From Verrucomicrobiia bacterium (GTDB lineage: Bacteria > Verrucomicrobiota > Verrucomicrobiia > JABWAM01), in the NCBI GenBank assembly GCA_028687435.1, contig JAQUAF010000036.1:1-56824 (forward strand): 56,824 nucleotides of DNA, read 5' to 3'. The notes below the pieces were generated by a model. It was not told the origin of the DNA. It saw only the letters and a list, made by a program, of their open reading frames with translations, and made no database searches. The position numbers and the translations under genes are program-made. Within the stretch, counting starts at the first letter, position 1. The number at the start of each line of letters is the position of its first letter. Of the stretch, positions 39,157 through 48,301 are shown one piece after another.

Positions 39157-39364
39157 AATGGAAAAATCATGAAACAAGAATTGAGTGATGCGTGAAATTT
39201 ACATCGATAGACAGACCGGACAGGATAAGATTCAAACCGATCCTTCAGAATTAAATCAAACCTGTTCATCGAGGTTCAAAAGGCCTGTCAAACGCCTCTT
39301 TTAACTTCGCGGCAGATGGCGATTTTGGTTGCATGATTTTTTTGTTTGAGTAATACTTTTTTAA

Positions 39365-40222
39365 ATGAACGTAATATCACGAACGGGTAACGGGCTGGAC
39401 GGAGGGGGATGCAAGATTCTGCTGGATCTTACCGGTGCCGGATTGACACCGTTCTTGAGCGCCCTGCTGGGGCGATTCATTCGAATGGGGCGGGCGCATG
39501 CCGTTTTGTGCTCGTCCGAGGACATGGATGCCGATGTTTTTCCCAAAGATGCGTTGCCTCCATCCGGAGTGATGAAAAACAACCAGGAAACATTTGATTT
39601 GCGACTCCGGTTGCTGCTGGCCCGGCGATTGGCCGCCAAGCCGGAAAAACGTTTTTTTCCCCACGAATTGTTTTACGCCGCACTGCGGTTGCCCCATGGA
39701 TGCGGCGCCTTGGGGCGGACTTTTCCCCGAGGGTGGATGAAATCCATGGCCGAACTGGGTTTGCCTCTTTTCATGCCAGGTTGGGAGGAATCGACTCTGG
39801 GCGATCTTTTGCTTGGATGGTTTTTTGGCGGTCAACTGAAGGACTTTCGCATGGCCCGCACCTCTGGTGAATATATCCATGGCCTTTCAGAGTGGATGTC
39901 CGCGGCATGGGCTTCCGGCGGTGTTGGCGTCCTTCGCATCGTCCGGTTGGAGACTGCCGGTTTGTCATCGGTCGCGATGACATCATCCGAACCTTGCATT
40001 CCTGAAATTCAAGATCAATCAGCGATGACGGAAAGGCCCGGGAACGCCTGGTTTCTTTCTTGGAAAAACAGCCGTTCAACGCGGGAATATCGGGCGGTTC
40101 TTGACCAGGTTTCGTTGATCAAGCAGTGGATTGACGGGGTCACGCAAGGCATGCATTTGCGAAATGAACAACCCGCCAAACAGGGTGGCGGTCTGCCGAT
40201 TTTAACCGAATCAAGAGAATAA
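39365..40222 (+). CDS. Divergent deoxyhypusine-synthase-like protein
   Basis: A 285-residue protein resembling the bacterial deoxyhypusine-synthase-like family (PF01916). Matching segments are LTGAGLTPFLSALLGRFIRM with HAVLCSS, then RFFPHELFYAAL, LPLFMPGWEESTLGDLLLGW, and GEYIHGLSEWM. The later part is altered. The Gly-rich GGG loop expected after the GVGxxxI strand reads RLETAG, and the C-terminal block with the catalytic Lys (EKITWGK-like) is not recognisable. The protein is therefore probably not a normal synthase. It precedes the hydrogenase paralogue by 13 bp, which suggests co-transcription and a linked function. The start is uncertain, with no clear ribosome-binding site. Confidence 0.6.
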   Translation: MNVISRTGNGLDGGGCKILLDLTGAGLTPFLSALLGRFIRMGRAHAVLCSSEDMDADVFPKDALPPSGVMKNNQETFDLRLRLLLARRLAAKPEKRFFPHELFYAALRLPHGCGALGRTFPRGWMKSMAELGLPLFMPGWEESTLGDLLLGWFFGGQLKDFRMARTSGEYIHGLSEWMSAAWASGGVGVLRIVRLETAGLSSVAMTSSEPCIPEIQDQSAMTERPGNAWFLSWKNSRSTREYRAVLDQVSLIKQWIDGVTQGMHLRNEQPAKQGGGLPILTESRE

Positions 40223-40235
40223 CATTATCCGGAAC

Positions 40236-42065
40236 ATGAACATCACCATCAACAATCGAGTCATCCAATTGGAAAAACCCACGTCCATTTTGGGCGCCAT
40301 CTGCCAGGCGGGCGCCCGTCTGCAATCGCCGGACTGCGGATCAGCGAGGCAATGGACCCGTCATCCGCTTTGCCCCGCCATCACCCTGGCCGAAGTGGAC
40401 GGGATGTTGCTTTCCGGCGCGCTTCTGGGGCGGCGGCCGGCGGGGGATGGCATGACGATCATGACCAGTTCGCCTACCATTGACAAAGCGCTGGCCGAGC
40501 GCGCGAAAATGCTTCAGGACTGTCACGAATGTTTTTTTGTGCGGGAAATGCAGAAGGTTTTGGCGGCCGACGCCGAAAGCGCCGGATTCATCAATCTTGA
40601 GGAATGGGAAAAGTTTGATTTTCCGCTGCGTACGGTGGAACCGTCGTTGATCCACGATCCCAATCGTTGCGTGCGCTGCCGGTCGTGCGTGGAGGTCTGC
40701 CGGGACGTGCAGACGGTGGAAGCCCTGCGTTTTGATGAAAAGCAGGGGGTGTTGATTGATGATCGGCGTTGCGTGCGTTGCGGACAGTGCATTCATGTCT
40801 GTCCATCCGGAGCCATCTCCAAATACCGGAAACTGATCGAGTTTTTGGGCTGTCATTCCTGCCCGTTTGACAAGCCGCTCGGAGCGATGCGCGAGAAAGA
40901 CGAAACCAAAAAGGCTTGGGCGATACTCCATGACAGGGACTGCCATCCGGTTGCCCAATTTGCCCCTGCGGTGCGCGCTTCGCTGGCCCAGGAATTTTGC
41001 ATGGAACCCGGCGAGTTGGTGACTGGAAAACTCTACGCTGCTCTCCGGCGGCTTGGTTTCAAGCAGGTCTGGGACACCAATTTTGCCGCCGACCTCACCA
41101 TCATGGAGGAAGGTTCAGAATTGCTTCAGCGCATAGCCACTGCTGGAAAACTGCCCATGCTGACATCCTGCTCGCCGGGCTGGGTGCGTTTTGCGGAGAC
41201 CTTTTTCCCAGACCTGCTGCCGCATCTGTCCACGGCCAAGAGTCCGCAGCAAATGCTGGGGGCCGTGGCCAAGACCTTCGCCGCGCCCCGGCTAAAGATT
41301 GATCCGAGCCGCATGAAGGTCGTTTCTTTCATGCCTTGCACGGCTAAAAAAGCCGAAGCCGCGCGACCGGAAATGAACAGTGCCTTCCGCTTTCATCAGG
41401 CGCATGGGGGCGGATCGGCCGCCGAATCATATCCGGACGTTGACTTGGTGCTGACCACGCGGGAACTGGTTCGCCTGCTCAAGATGGCAGGACTTGATTT
41501 GAGGTGCATGCCGGAAGAGGCAGCCGACCCGTTGCTTGGCGCTTACACCGGCGCCGCCCCCATTTTTGGACGCACCGGCGGCGTCATGGAAGCAGCCCTG
41601 CGCACCGCCGCGGTGTTGCTTGCCGGCGCACCTTTTGCCCGTCTGGAGTTTCACGCCTTGGAAACCATGGACGGGGTCAAAACCGCCGCCGTGCAGGTCG
41701 GGACGGTCACGCTGAAGATCGCCGTGGTTCATGGGTTGGGCAACGTCCGAAAAGTCTGTGAGTCTATCAGATCCGGAGGTGATTTTGCCTCCTATCACTT
41801 CATTGAATTCATGGCGTGTCCGGGCGGTTGCATCGGCGGCGGCGGCCAACCCATCCCCACCAACTTGTATGCCAAAGGCGCGAGAATGGCCGGTCTGAAC
41901 AAGGACGACCGCGAAATGCATGCCCTGCGGATGAGTCATGAGAATCCCGAGGTTAAGACTCTCTATGAAATCTTTCTGGAAAAACCGCTCAGTTATATTT
42001 CCCATTCGCTGCTGCACACGCACTACACCGATCGATCGCCGGCTTCAGCGGGTCCGATTCCATAA
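40236..42065 (+). CDS. [FeFe]-hydrogenase-like protein, atypical paralogue
   Basis: A 609-residue protein with the complete [FeFe]-hydrogenase architecture. The H-cluster motifs are L1 TSCSPGW (residues 310-316), L2 MPCTAKKAE, and L3 EFMACPGGCIGGGGQP. Two intact [4Fe-4S] motifs precede them: CVRCRSCVEVC and CVRCGQCIHVC. Three sites differ from the paralogue at 44762. The second Cys of L1 is Ser-313, the N-terminal [2Fe-2S] domain has lost part of its Cys pattern, and the His-Cys3 cluster motif (QDCHECFFVREMQ) lacks its last Cys. It may be a sensory, specialised or impaired hydrogenase. It is expressed ahead of the HydCBA genes, 119 bp upstream of hydC. Confidence 0.88.
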   Translation: MNITINNRVIQLEKPTSILGAICQAGARLQSPDCGSARQWTRHPLCPAITLAEVDGMLLSGALLGRRPAGDGMTIMTSSPTIDKALAERAKMLQDCHECFFVREMQKVLAADAESAGFINLEEWEKFDFPLRTVEPSLIHDPNRCVRCRSCVEVCRDVQTVEALRFDEKQGVLIDDRRCVRCGQCIHVCPSGAISKYRKLIEFLGCHSCPFDKPLGAMREKDETKKAWAILHDRDCHPVAQFAPAVRASLAQEFCMEPGELVTGKLYAALRRLGFKQVWDTNFAADLTIMEEGSELLQRIATAGKLPMLTSCSPGWVRFAETFFPDLLPHLSTAKSPQQMLGAVAKTFAAPRLKIDPSRMKVVSFMPCTAKKAEAARPEMNSAFRFHQAHGGGSAAESYPDVDLVLTTRELVRLLKMAGLDLRCMPEEAADPLLGAYTGAAPIFGRTGGVMEAALRTAAVLLAGAPFARLEFHALETMDGVKTAAVQVGTVTLKIAVVHGLGNVRKVCESIRSGGDFASYHFIEFMACPGGCIGGGGQPIPTNLYAKGARMAGLNKDDREMHALRMSHENPEVKTLYEIFLEKPLSYISHSLLHTHYTDRSPASAGPIP

Positions 42066-42184
42066 AGACCGATGGGGTTATGACCGGGATGGCCAGCAAC
42101 AATTCCAAACATGACAGCACGGTATTCATGCGAACGCAGGCATTTGGGAGCGGATTTAATGACAAACGTATTTCCAAGGAGCAT

Positions 42185-42667
42185 ATGAAACTTACCACCA
42201 TTGATGGACAACAGATCAAGCAGGCTGTCGGCAAATGGAAGGATAAACCTGGCAATTTGATCATGATGCTTCATGAGGTGCAGGGCTGCTATGGTTATGT
42301 GCCGCGCGAGGTTGCGCTCAAGCTGTCTCACGAGGCCGATGTGCCTCTGGCCAGGATTTACGAGGTCATCACTTTTTATAATTATTTCAAGCTGCAGCCG
42401 CCCGGGAAGTTCAATATTGCGGTCTGCATGGGGACCGCTTGTTATCTCAAGGGGGCGCCGGAGTTGATGCAGGAGTTGAAGAACCGCCTGAGCATTGATG
42501 AGGGCCAAACCACCGGGGATGGGATGTTTCATTTGGATGGCGTTCGGTGCCTGGGCTGTTGCGGTCTGGCGCCGGTGGTGGCGGTCAACGGACGAGTTCA
42601 TGCCAAGGTCAAGAAGGGCGACATCATCGATATTCTCTCGAAGTGCAAAAAGGAGGCAAACTCATGA
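42185..42667 (+). CDS. hydC: HydC/NuoE-like [2Fe-2S] subunit
   Basis: A 160-residue thioredoxin-fold [2Fe-2S] protein of the NuoE/HydC family. Ligand motifs are CMGTACYLKGAPEL and CLGCCGLAPVVAVNG. The N-terminal helical part contains LIMMLHEVQGCYGYVPREVA, also typical. In bifurcating hydrogenases this subunit passes electrons in the NAD(H)-reacting module. The ATG at 42185 follows AAGGAG at 4 bases. It overlaps the next gene by 4 bp. Confidence 0.9.
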   Translation: MKLTTIDGQQIKQAVGKWKDKPGNLIMMLHEVQGCYGYVPREVALKLSHEADVPLARIYEVITFYNYFKLQPPGKFNIAVCMGTACYLKGAPELMQELKNRLSIDEGQTTGDGMFHLDGVRCLGCCGLAPVVAVNGRVHAKVKKGDIIDILSKCKKEANS

Positions 42668-43005
42668 ATAAGAGCGCAAAGGAAGGAAGGGGCCATCCCG
42701 CGGATGACGGCAGGGGTGTTATCAAGGTGGGAATGAGCAGTTGCGGCATCGCGGCCGGGGCGGGTGAGGTTTTTGAGGCATTGACCAAGGAAGCCAAGGG
42801 GCGCGGTTTGAATCTTGAAATCAAAAAATGCGGTTGCGTGGGGTCTTGCTACGCTGAACCCTTGGTGGAAGTCCGGTTGCCCTGCCTGCCCACGGTTCTT
42901 TACAGCCGGGTCAACAAGGAGATTGCCCTGCGCATTCTCGATGAGCACATTGTCAACAAGCGCCTGCTCAATGACTTGATCATTGATCTGCCCATGAAGA
43001 GGTAA
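42664..43005 (+). CDS. Stand-alone thioredoxin-like [2Fe-2S] ferredoxin
   Basis: A 113-residue (2Fe-2S) ferredoxin of the thioredoxin fold. MSSCGIAAGAGEVFEAL and CGCVGSCYAEPLVEV carry the ligand cysteines. In many HydB proteins this domain is fused to the N-terminus. Here HydB has a Cys-free version and this small gene immediately precedes it, so the cluster appears to have moved to a separate subunit. It overlaps hydC by 4 bp and is 5 bp before hydB. Confidence 0.85.
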   Translation: MNKSAKEGRGHPADDGRGVIKVGMSSCGIAAGAGEVFEALTKEAKGRGLNLEIKKCGCVGSCYAEPLVEVRLPCLPTVLYSRVNKEIALRILDEHIVNKRLLNDLIIDLPMKR

Positions 43006-43010
43006 CCAGC

Positions 43011-44759
43011 ATGTCCACAACCCCAACCATTATTTTGATCAAGGACACCCGGCTGGCCGGGGTCGATACGACCCGGGATGTCCAGAATGTTTTCGAAAAA
43101 TGCCTCAAGGAAGCCGGCATTGAAAGCCATGTCCAGGCGGTTCGCGCCGCGGATATGGGGGTGTACGAAAGGGGTGTGGTGGTGAAACTTCTGCCGCAGA
43201 ACGTGTTTTACGGCAATGTCAAGGATGAGGATGTTTCCCTCATCGTCAACAAGACGCTCAAAAAGGGCGAGTTGGTTGAGCATCTGGCGTTGCGCAATCT
43301 GCCCTCCCAAGTTCGGGTGGTGTTGCGCAATTGCGGGGTCATCAACCCGGAGAGCATGGAGGAATACATTCAGGAGAAGGGATACGAGGGGCTGCGCAAA
43401 TGCCTGTTGCATCTCACGCCTGCCCAAGTGATCGATGAGATGAAAAAAAGCGGGTTGCGAGGGCGCGGCGGCGCCGGTTTTCCCACATGGATGAAATGGA
43501 ATTTGGCCCGCAGTTCGGTGGCTGAACAGAAATATGTGATTTGCAATGGCGACGAAGGCGACCCGGGCGCGTACATGGATCGTAGCGTGCTGGAGGGTGA
43601 TCCGCACAGCGTGATTGAGGGCATGATCATCGCCGGTTACGCGATCGGGGCGTCGAAGGGATTCTTTTACATTCGCGCCGAGTACCCGCTGGCGGTGGAG
43701 CGCATCCACCTGGCTATCAAACAGGCGTACGAGGGTGGGTTCCTGGGGCAGAACATTTTGGGGACAAAGTTCAGTTTTGATCTGGATGTGCGCTTGGGCG
43801 CCGGGGCTTTTGTTTGCGGCGAGGAGACGGCGTTGATGGCTTCGATCGAGGGTAAACGCGGCACGCCGCGCCCCCGTCCGCCGTTCCCGACCCAGGCCGG
43901 GTTGTGGGAGAAACCGACGATTATCAACAATGTGGAAACGCTGGCCAATGTGCCGGTGATTTTTCAGCGGGGCGGAGACTGGTTTTCCGCCATTGGCACC
44001 GAAAAATCCAAGGGAACCAAGGTGTTTGCCATCACGGGCAAGGTGAAAAATTCCGGGTTGGTGGAGATTCCCATGGGCATCACCATGCGGGAGATTGTGT
44101 ATGGCATTGGCGGCGGCGCCGCCGACGGCAAGAAAGTGCTGGCGGTGCAGACGGGCGGTCCTTCGGGCGGGGTGATTCCAGAGTCGCATTTTGACACGCC
44201 GGTGAGTTACGAGCATTTGCAGGAATTGGGATCGATCATGGGGTCGGGCGGCATGATTGTCATGGACGAGGACGATTGCATGATCGACATCGTGAAGTTC
44301 TACCTGGGATTTTGCGTCGAGGAATCCTGCGGCAAATGCGCGCCCTGCCGCATCGGCGGTTACCAGATGTTGAAACTGCTGGAGAAAATTTCGGAGGGCA
44401 ATGGGACGGATCAGGACGTGGCGTCCATCAAGCGCATCGCCAAGGCCATGCAGAAGGCTTCGTTGTGCGCGCTGGGGCAGACCGCGCCGAATCCCGTTCT
44501 GTCCACCCTGCGTTATTTCGAAGATGAGTACAAGCAGCACATCGGGGACAAGAAATGCCGTGCCGGCAAGTGCGGCAAGCTGCTGCAGTACCGCATCATG
44601 CCGGACAAGTGCAAGAAGTGCCGGTTGTGCCAGTTGAAATGTCCGTCGAACGCTGTGGTGGGGGACAAGGAGAAGGGGTACGAGGTGGTCCAGGCCAAGT
44701 GCGTCAAGTGCGGAGTGTGTTACGAGGTTTGCAAATTTGAAGCTGTCGAAAGGATCTAA
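43011..44759 (+). CDS. hydB: HydB/NuoF-like NAD(H)- and FMN-binding hydrogenase subunit
   Basis: A 582-residue flavoprotein subunit that exchanges electrons with NAD(H). The FMN/NAD core includes GRGGAGFPTWMKWNLA, CNGDEGDPGAYMDRS and GAGAFVCGEETALM. The [4Fe-4S] ligand motif ESCGKCAPCRIGG follows, and two ferredoxin-type clusters end the chain (CKKCRLCQLKCP and CVKCGVCYEVC). The N-terminal 90 residues align with the usual [2Fe-2S] thioredoxin-like domain but have lost all its cysteines (ADMGVYERGVVVKLLP where TGCCGRC-type sequence is normal). Together with HydA and HydC this predicts an electron-bifurcating hydrogenase. Confidence 0.93.
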   Translation: MSTTPTIILIKDTRLAGVDTTRDVQNVFEKCLKEAGIESHVQAVRAADMGVYERGVVVKLLPQNVFYGNVKDEDVSLIVNKTLKKGELVEHLALRNLPSQVRVVLRNCGVINPESMEEYIQEKGYEGLRKCLLHLTPAQVIDEMKKSGLRGRGGAGFPTWMKWNLARSSVAEQKYVICNGDEGDPGAYMDRSVLEGDPHSVIEGMIIAGYAIGASKGFFYIRAEYPLAVERIHLAIKQAYEGGFLGQNILGTKFSFDLDVRLGAGAFVCGEETALMASIEGKRGTPRPRPPFPTQAGLWEKPTIINNVETLANVPVIFQRGGDWFSAIGTEKSKGTKVFAITGKVKNSGLVEIPMGITMREIVYGIGGGAADGKKVLAVQTGGPSGGVIPESHFDTPVSYEHLQELGSIMGSGGMIVMDEDDCMIDIVKFYLGFCVEESCGKCAPCRIGGYQMLKLLEKISEGNGTDQDVASIKRIAKAMQKASLCALGQTAPNPVLSTLRYFEDEYKQHIGDKKCRAGKCGKLLQYRIMPDKCKKCRLCQLKCPSNAVVGDKEKGYEVVQAKCVKCGVCYEVCKFEAVERI

Positions 44760-44761
44760 CC

Positions 44762-46507
44762 ATGATTCGGGCAAAAATTAACGGCATTTCGCTCAGGGTT
44801 CCGGAGGGCGCCACCATTTTGGAAGCCGCCGAGAAAGTTCAGATCAAAATTCCGGTGCTGTGCAAGCATCCGGATCTGCCGCCCACGGCGGCCTGCGGCA
44901 TTTGCATTGTGAAGCTGAAGGGCATGAACAAGATGCTGCGCGCCTGCTGCACGCCGATCGAGGAGGGCATGGAGATCATCACGCACGATCCCGAGATTGT
45001 GGAAGTGCGGCGGTCGGTGATTGAATTGATCCTGTCCAAACATCCCAACGAGTGCCTGAGCTGCGGACGCAACCGGAATTGCGAGTTGCAAAAGCTGGCG
45101 GGGGATTTCGGCATCAACGAACAGTCTTTTCCGCAATATTTGGCGGACATTCCCGCTGACAATTCCACCAAATCCCTGGTGCTGGAGCCGCGCAAGTGCA
45201 TTTCCTGCGGACGTTGCGTGCATGTCTGCCAGCAGATGCAAAACGTGTGGGCTCTGTCTTTCCTGGAACGCGGGTTTGACACCCGCATTTCGCCCGCCGG
45301 CGACATCCAACTGGCGGACAGTCCCTGCGTCAAATGCGGCCAGTGCTCGGCGCATTGCCCGACCGGAGCCATTTTCGAATACGACGAGACCGGCAAGGTG
45401 TGGGAGTTGCTGCAGGATGAAAACAAGTATTGCATCGTCCAGATTGCGCCGGCGGTGCGCGTGGCGGTGGGCGAGTGGTTTGGCTTCAAGTCCGGCGCCA
45501 ATACCACCAGGAAACTGTACGCCGCGTTGCGGCGCATGGGATTCCGGGCGGTGTTCGACACCAACTTTGGCGCGGACCTGACCATTGTGGAGGAGGCGCA
45601 CGAGTTTGTGCACCGCTTCACCAAGGAACCCACCAAGCTGCCGCTGATCACCAGTTGCTGTCCCGCCTGGGTGGATTTCATGGAAAAGTTTTATCCCGAC
45701 ATGGTTGATCATTTCTCGTCCTGCAAGTCCCCCCACCAGATGGTGGGCGCGCTGTCCAAGACCTATTATGCGCAGAAGCAGCGGCTTGATCCGTCCAAAA
45801 TCGTGGTGGTTTCCATCATGCCTTGCACGGCGAAGAAACACGAGATCAGCCGCGACCGCGAGATGTTCGCCTCCGGGCATCAGGATGTGGACATTTCGCT
45901 GACAACCCGCGAACTGGCCCGGATGATCAAGCAGGCGGGCATTGATTTTCCGAATCTGCCGGAAGAGGATGCCGACCACATGCTGGGCGAATATTCCGGC
46001 GCCGGCACCATTTTTGGCATGACGGGCGGCGTGATGGAGGCGGCTTTGCGCACAGCCTATGATTATGTGACCGGTGGCAAGCTCAAGAATGTGGACTTTG
46101 AAAATGTCCGCGGTTTACAGGGGGTGAAGGAGGGGACGATACCGGTTGGCTCCCACGAGGTGAAAGTGGCGGTGGCGCATGGCTTGAGCAACGTGGAGTA
46201 CGTGTTGAACAAGGTGCGGGAGGCGAAGAAGAATGACCGGGTGCCGCCTTATCACTTCATCGAGGTGATGGCTTGTCCGGGCGGCTGCGTGGGCGGCGGC
46301 GGACAGCCCTACGGAGTCACCGATGCCGTGCGCAACCAGCGCGGCGACGGGCTTTATGAGGATGACCGGGAACACAAGATCCGCTATTCGCACGAGAATC
46401 CGTTCGTCAAGAAACTCTACAAGGAATTTCTGGGCGAACCGCGCAGCGAAAAGGTGCATCACCTTTTGCATACGACCTACCGCCCCATGCCGGAATACAA
46501 GAGGTGA
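44762..46507 (+). CDS. hydA: [FeFe]-hydrogenase catalytic subunit HydA (bifurcating type)
   Basis: A 581-residue catalytic subunit for reversible H2 formation. All sites are canonical: N-terminal [2Fe-2S] (C-x10-C-G-I-C...C), the His-Cys3 cluster HPNECLSCGRNRNC, and two [4Fe-4S] motifs CISCGRCVHVC and CVKCGQCSAHC. The H-cluster motifs are L1 TSCCPAW, L2 MPCTAKKHE and L3 EVMACPGGCVGGGGQP. It follows hydB by 2 bp. Subunit makeup and order point to the trimeric or tetrameric NADH/ferredoxin-linked group. Confidence 0.96.
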   Translation: MIRAKINGISLRVPEGATILEAAEKVQIKIPVLCKHPDLPPTAACGICIVKLKGMNKMLRACCTPIEEGMEIITHDPEIVEVRRSVIELILSKHPNECLSCGRNRNCELQKLAGDFGINEQSFPQYLADIPADNSTKSLVLEPRKCISCGRCVHVCQQMQNVWALSFLERGFDTRISPAGDIQLADSPCVKCGQCSAHCPTGAIFEYDETGKVWELLQDENKYCIVQIAPAVRVAVGEWFGFKSGANTTRKLYAALRRMGFRAVFDTNFGADLTIVEEAHEFVHRFTKEPTKLPLITSCCPAWVDFMEKFYPDMVDHFSSCKSPHQMVGALSKTYYAQKQRLDPSKIVVVSIMPCTAKKHEISRDREMFASGHQDVDISLTTRELARMIKQAGIDFPNLPEEDADHMLGEYSGAGTIFGMTGGVMEAALRTAYDYVTGGKLKNVDFENVRGLQGVKEGTIPVGSHEVKVAVAHGLSNVEYVLNKVREAKKNDRVPPYHFIEVMACPGGCVGGGGQPYGVTDAVRNQRGDGLYEDDREHKIRYSHENPFVKKLYKEFLGEPRSEKVHHLLHTTYRPMPEYKR

Positions 46508-46661
46508 CAATCAGGCTTTTGGGCTGCAGGCTGTTAGACTGTTAGCAAGAAGAAAAACTCATCCTGAGGGTGGGAACGGTACGTTCTGAACCGAGGGGTT
46601 GGGGAAATGGTTTCCATTTCCACAAGACCCGTTCCGCTGTCAGGGAAAATCAAAACGGGTT

Positions 46662-46925
46662 ATGGAAAAACGATTGGGATTTGTGGGAATCATTGTGGAA
46701 AACCGGCGGCAGACCGCGCCGAGGGTCAACGAGATGTTGACCCAGTTCGGCGACCTCATCGTGGCGCGCACGGGAATACCGTATCCGAAAAGGGCGTGTT
46801 GTGTCATTACGCTGGTGGTGGATGCGACGACGGATGAACTGGGGCGGTTGACGGGGAGGTTGGGGCAATTGGAGGGAGTGTCGGTGAAATCGGCCTTGAG
46901 CAAGGCGGGGAGCAACCGGTCATGA
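46662..46925 (+). CDS. TM1266-family hydrogenase-system regulator
   Basis: An 87-residue protein of the TM1266 iron-only hydrogenase system family: MEKRLGFVGIIVENR, then APRVNEMLTQFGDLIVARTG, then VITLVVDATTDELGRLTGRL. The family has an ACT/NikR-C-like ferredoxin fold and is nearly always encoded with hydEFG. A regulatory role has been proposed rather than shown. It overlaps the aspartase gene by 4 bp. The gap before it (154 bp) contains GAACG-GTA-CGTTC at 46574-46586 but nothing else clear. Confidence 0.9.
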   Translation: MEKRLGFVGIIVENRRQTAPRVNEMLTQFGDLIVARTGIPYPKRACCVITLVVDATTDELGRLTGRLGQLEGVSVKSALSKAGSNRS

Positions 46926-48301
46926 GTGGGCGGCGGGAACACGATCTGTTGGGGGAGTTGGAGATTCCGGCGGAGGTTTACTGGGGGATCCACACCGCCC
47001 GCGCGCTGGCGAATTTTCCGTTCGATGGCGTTCGGGCGCCCGGGGTTTTGATCAAGGCGATGTCGTGGGTCAAACAGGCTTGTTGTCAGGCGAATCGGGA
47101 GTTGGGGTATCTGGAGCCGCCGCTGGCGGACGCGCTGGAACGGGCTTGCAAGGAGGTGGCGGAGGGGCGTTGGCAGGAACAGTTTCCCCTGTCAGCCATG
47201 CAGGGCGGCGCGGGAACTTCCACCAACATGAATCTCAACGAGGTGCTGGCCAATCGGGCGTTGGAGATTCTGGGCCGCCAACGCGGGGATTACGCGGCGC
47301 TGCATCCCATCGGGCATGTGAATCTGCACCAATCCACCAATGATGTGTATCCGACCGCGCTCAAGATCGCGGCCATTTTTGGGGTGCGCGGCCTGAGCCA
47401 GACGGCCGCCGCCTTGCAGGGAGCTTTGCAGCGGAGGGAAAAGGAATTCGCCGCGGTGGTGATGGTGGGACGCACGGAAATGCAGGAGGCGGTCCCCATG
47501 ACCATGGGCGGCCAGTTTTCGTCTTTTGCCGAGGCCATCGCGAGGGATCGCTGGCGGACGTTCAAATGCGAGGAGCGGTTGCGGGTGGTGAATCTGGGCG
47601 GAACCGCGGTGGGGACGGGGTTGACGGCGCCGAGGGATTACATTTTTCTGGCGATCGAAAAATTGCGTGTCATCACCGGATTGGGTTTGTCCCGGGCGGA
47701 AAACGGACTGGATCAGACGGCCAATGCGGATGCCTTTGTGGAAGTGTCGGGCATGCTGGACGCCCATGCCTGCAATTTGATCAAGATGGCCGGCGATTTG
47801 AGGCGGCTGCATTTTCTGGGCGAAATTGAAATGGAGGCGGTCCAGGCCGGTTCGTCGGTGATGCCGGGCAAGGTGAATCCGATTTTGACGGAGGCGGTGA
47901 TCAGCGCGGGAATCAAGGCGCGGGCCAATCATGGCGTGATCGCGGAATGCGCGGCGCGGGGGACTTTTCAGATTTGCGAGTGGCTGCCGCTGCTGGCGTC
48001 GGCTTTGCTTGAAAACCTTGAGTTATTGGAGAAAGCCGACGCGATTCTGCTGAGGGTGGTGGAGGGGTTGGAGGTCAATGCCTCGCTTTGTTCGAGCCGG
48101 ATGGAGGAAAGCCCCATGTTGATCACGGCGTTTGTGCCGGAAGTGGGGTATCCGCGTGCCGAGGAACTGGCTTGGGAATATCAAGCCGGCCCCCAAGGCG
48201 GATTTCGCCGGTTTCTTGAGGGGCGGTTGGGAAAGGAATTGGTGGACCGGGTGTTGACCCCGGAAAATTTGATGGCATTGGGACACCGGAGACGGCCATG
48301 A
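46922..48301 (+). CDS. aspA: Aspartate ammonia-lyase within the hydrogenase maturation operon
   Basis: A 459-residue aspartase/fumarase superfamily enzyme. The catalytic loop AGSSVMPGKVNPI is intact, and the N-terminal LLGELEIPAEVYWGIHTARA and HPIGHVNLHQSTNDVYPTA match aspartase. It converts aspartate to fumarate plus ammonia. It overlaps the TM1266 gene by 4 bp and hydF by 4 bp, so it is translated with the maturation genes. I recall such placement in other hydEFG operons. Ammonia supply for the azadithiolate bridge of the H-cluster is a reasonable inference. Confidence 0.88.
   Translation: MSGRREHDLLGELEIPAEVYWGIHTARALANFPFDGVRAPGVLIKAMSWVKQACCQANRELGYLEPPLADALERACKEVAEGRWQEQFPLSAMQGGAGTSTNMNLNEVLANRALEILGRQRGDYAALHPIGHVNLHQSTNDVYPTALKIAAIFGVRGLSQTAAALQGALQRREKEFAAVVMVGRTEMQEAVPMTMGGQFSSFAEAIARDRWRTFKCEERLRVVNLGGTAVGTGLTAPRDYIFLAIEKLRVITGLGLSRAENGLDQTANADAFVEVSGMLDAHACNLIKMAGDLRRLHFLGEIEMEAVQAGSSVMPGKVNPILTEAVISAGIKARANHGVIAECAARGTFQICEWLPLLASALLENLELLEKADAILLRVVEGLEVNASLCSSRMEESPMLITAFVPEVGYPRAEELAWEYQAGPQGGFRRFLEGRLGKELVDRVLTPENLMALGHRRRP

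Noticed and set aside
39278..39302. Weak hairpin AAAAGGC...GCC-T-CTTTT after the short-chain dehydrogenase
   Set aside because: Short stem with a 9-base loop and a mismatch; too weak to call a terminator.
42900..44774. Minus-strand frame of 624 codons opposite hydB
   Set aside because: Antisense by-product; HydB cofactor motifs fix the real strand.
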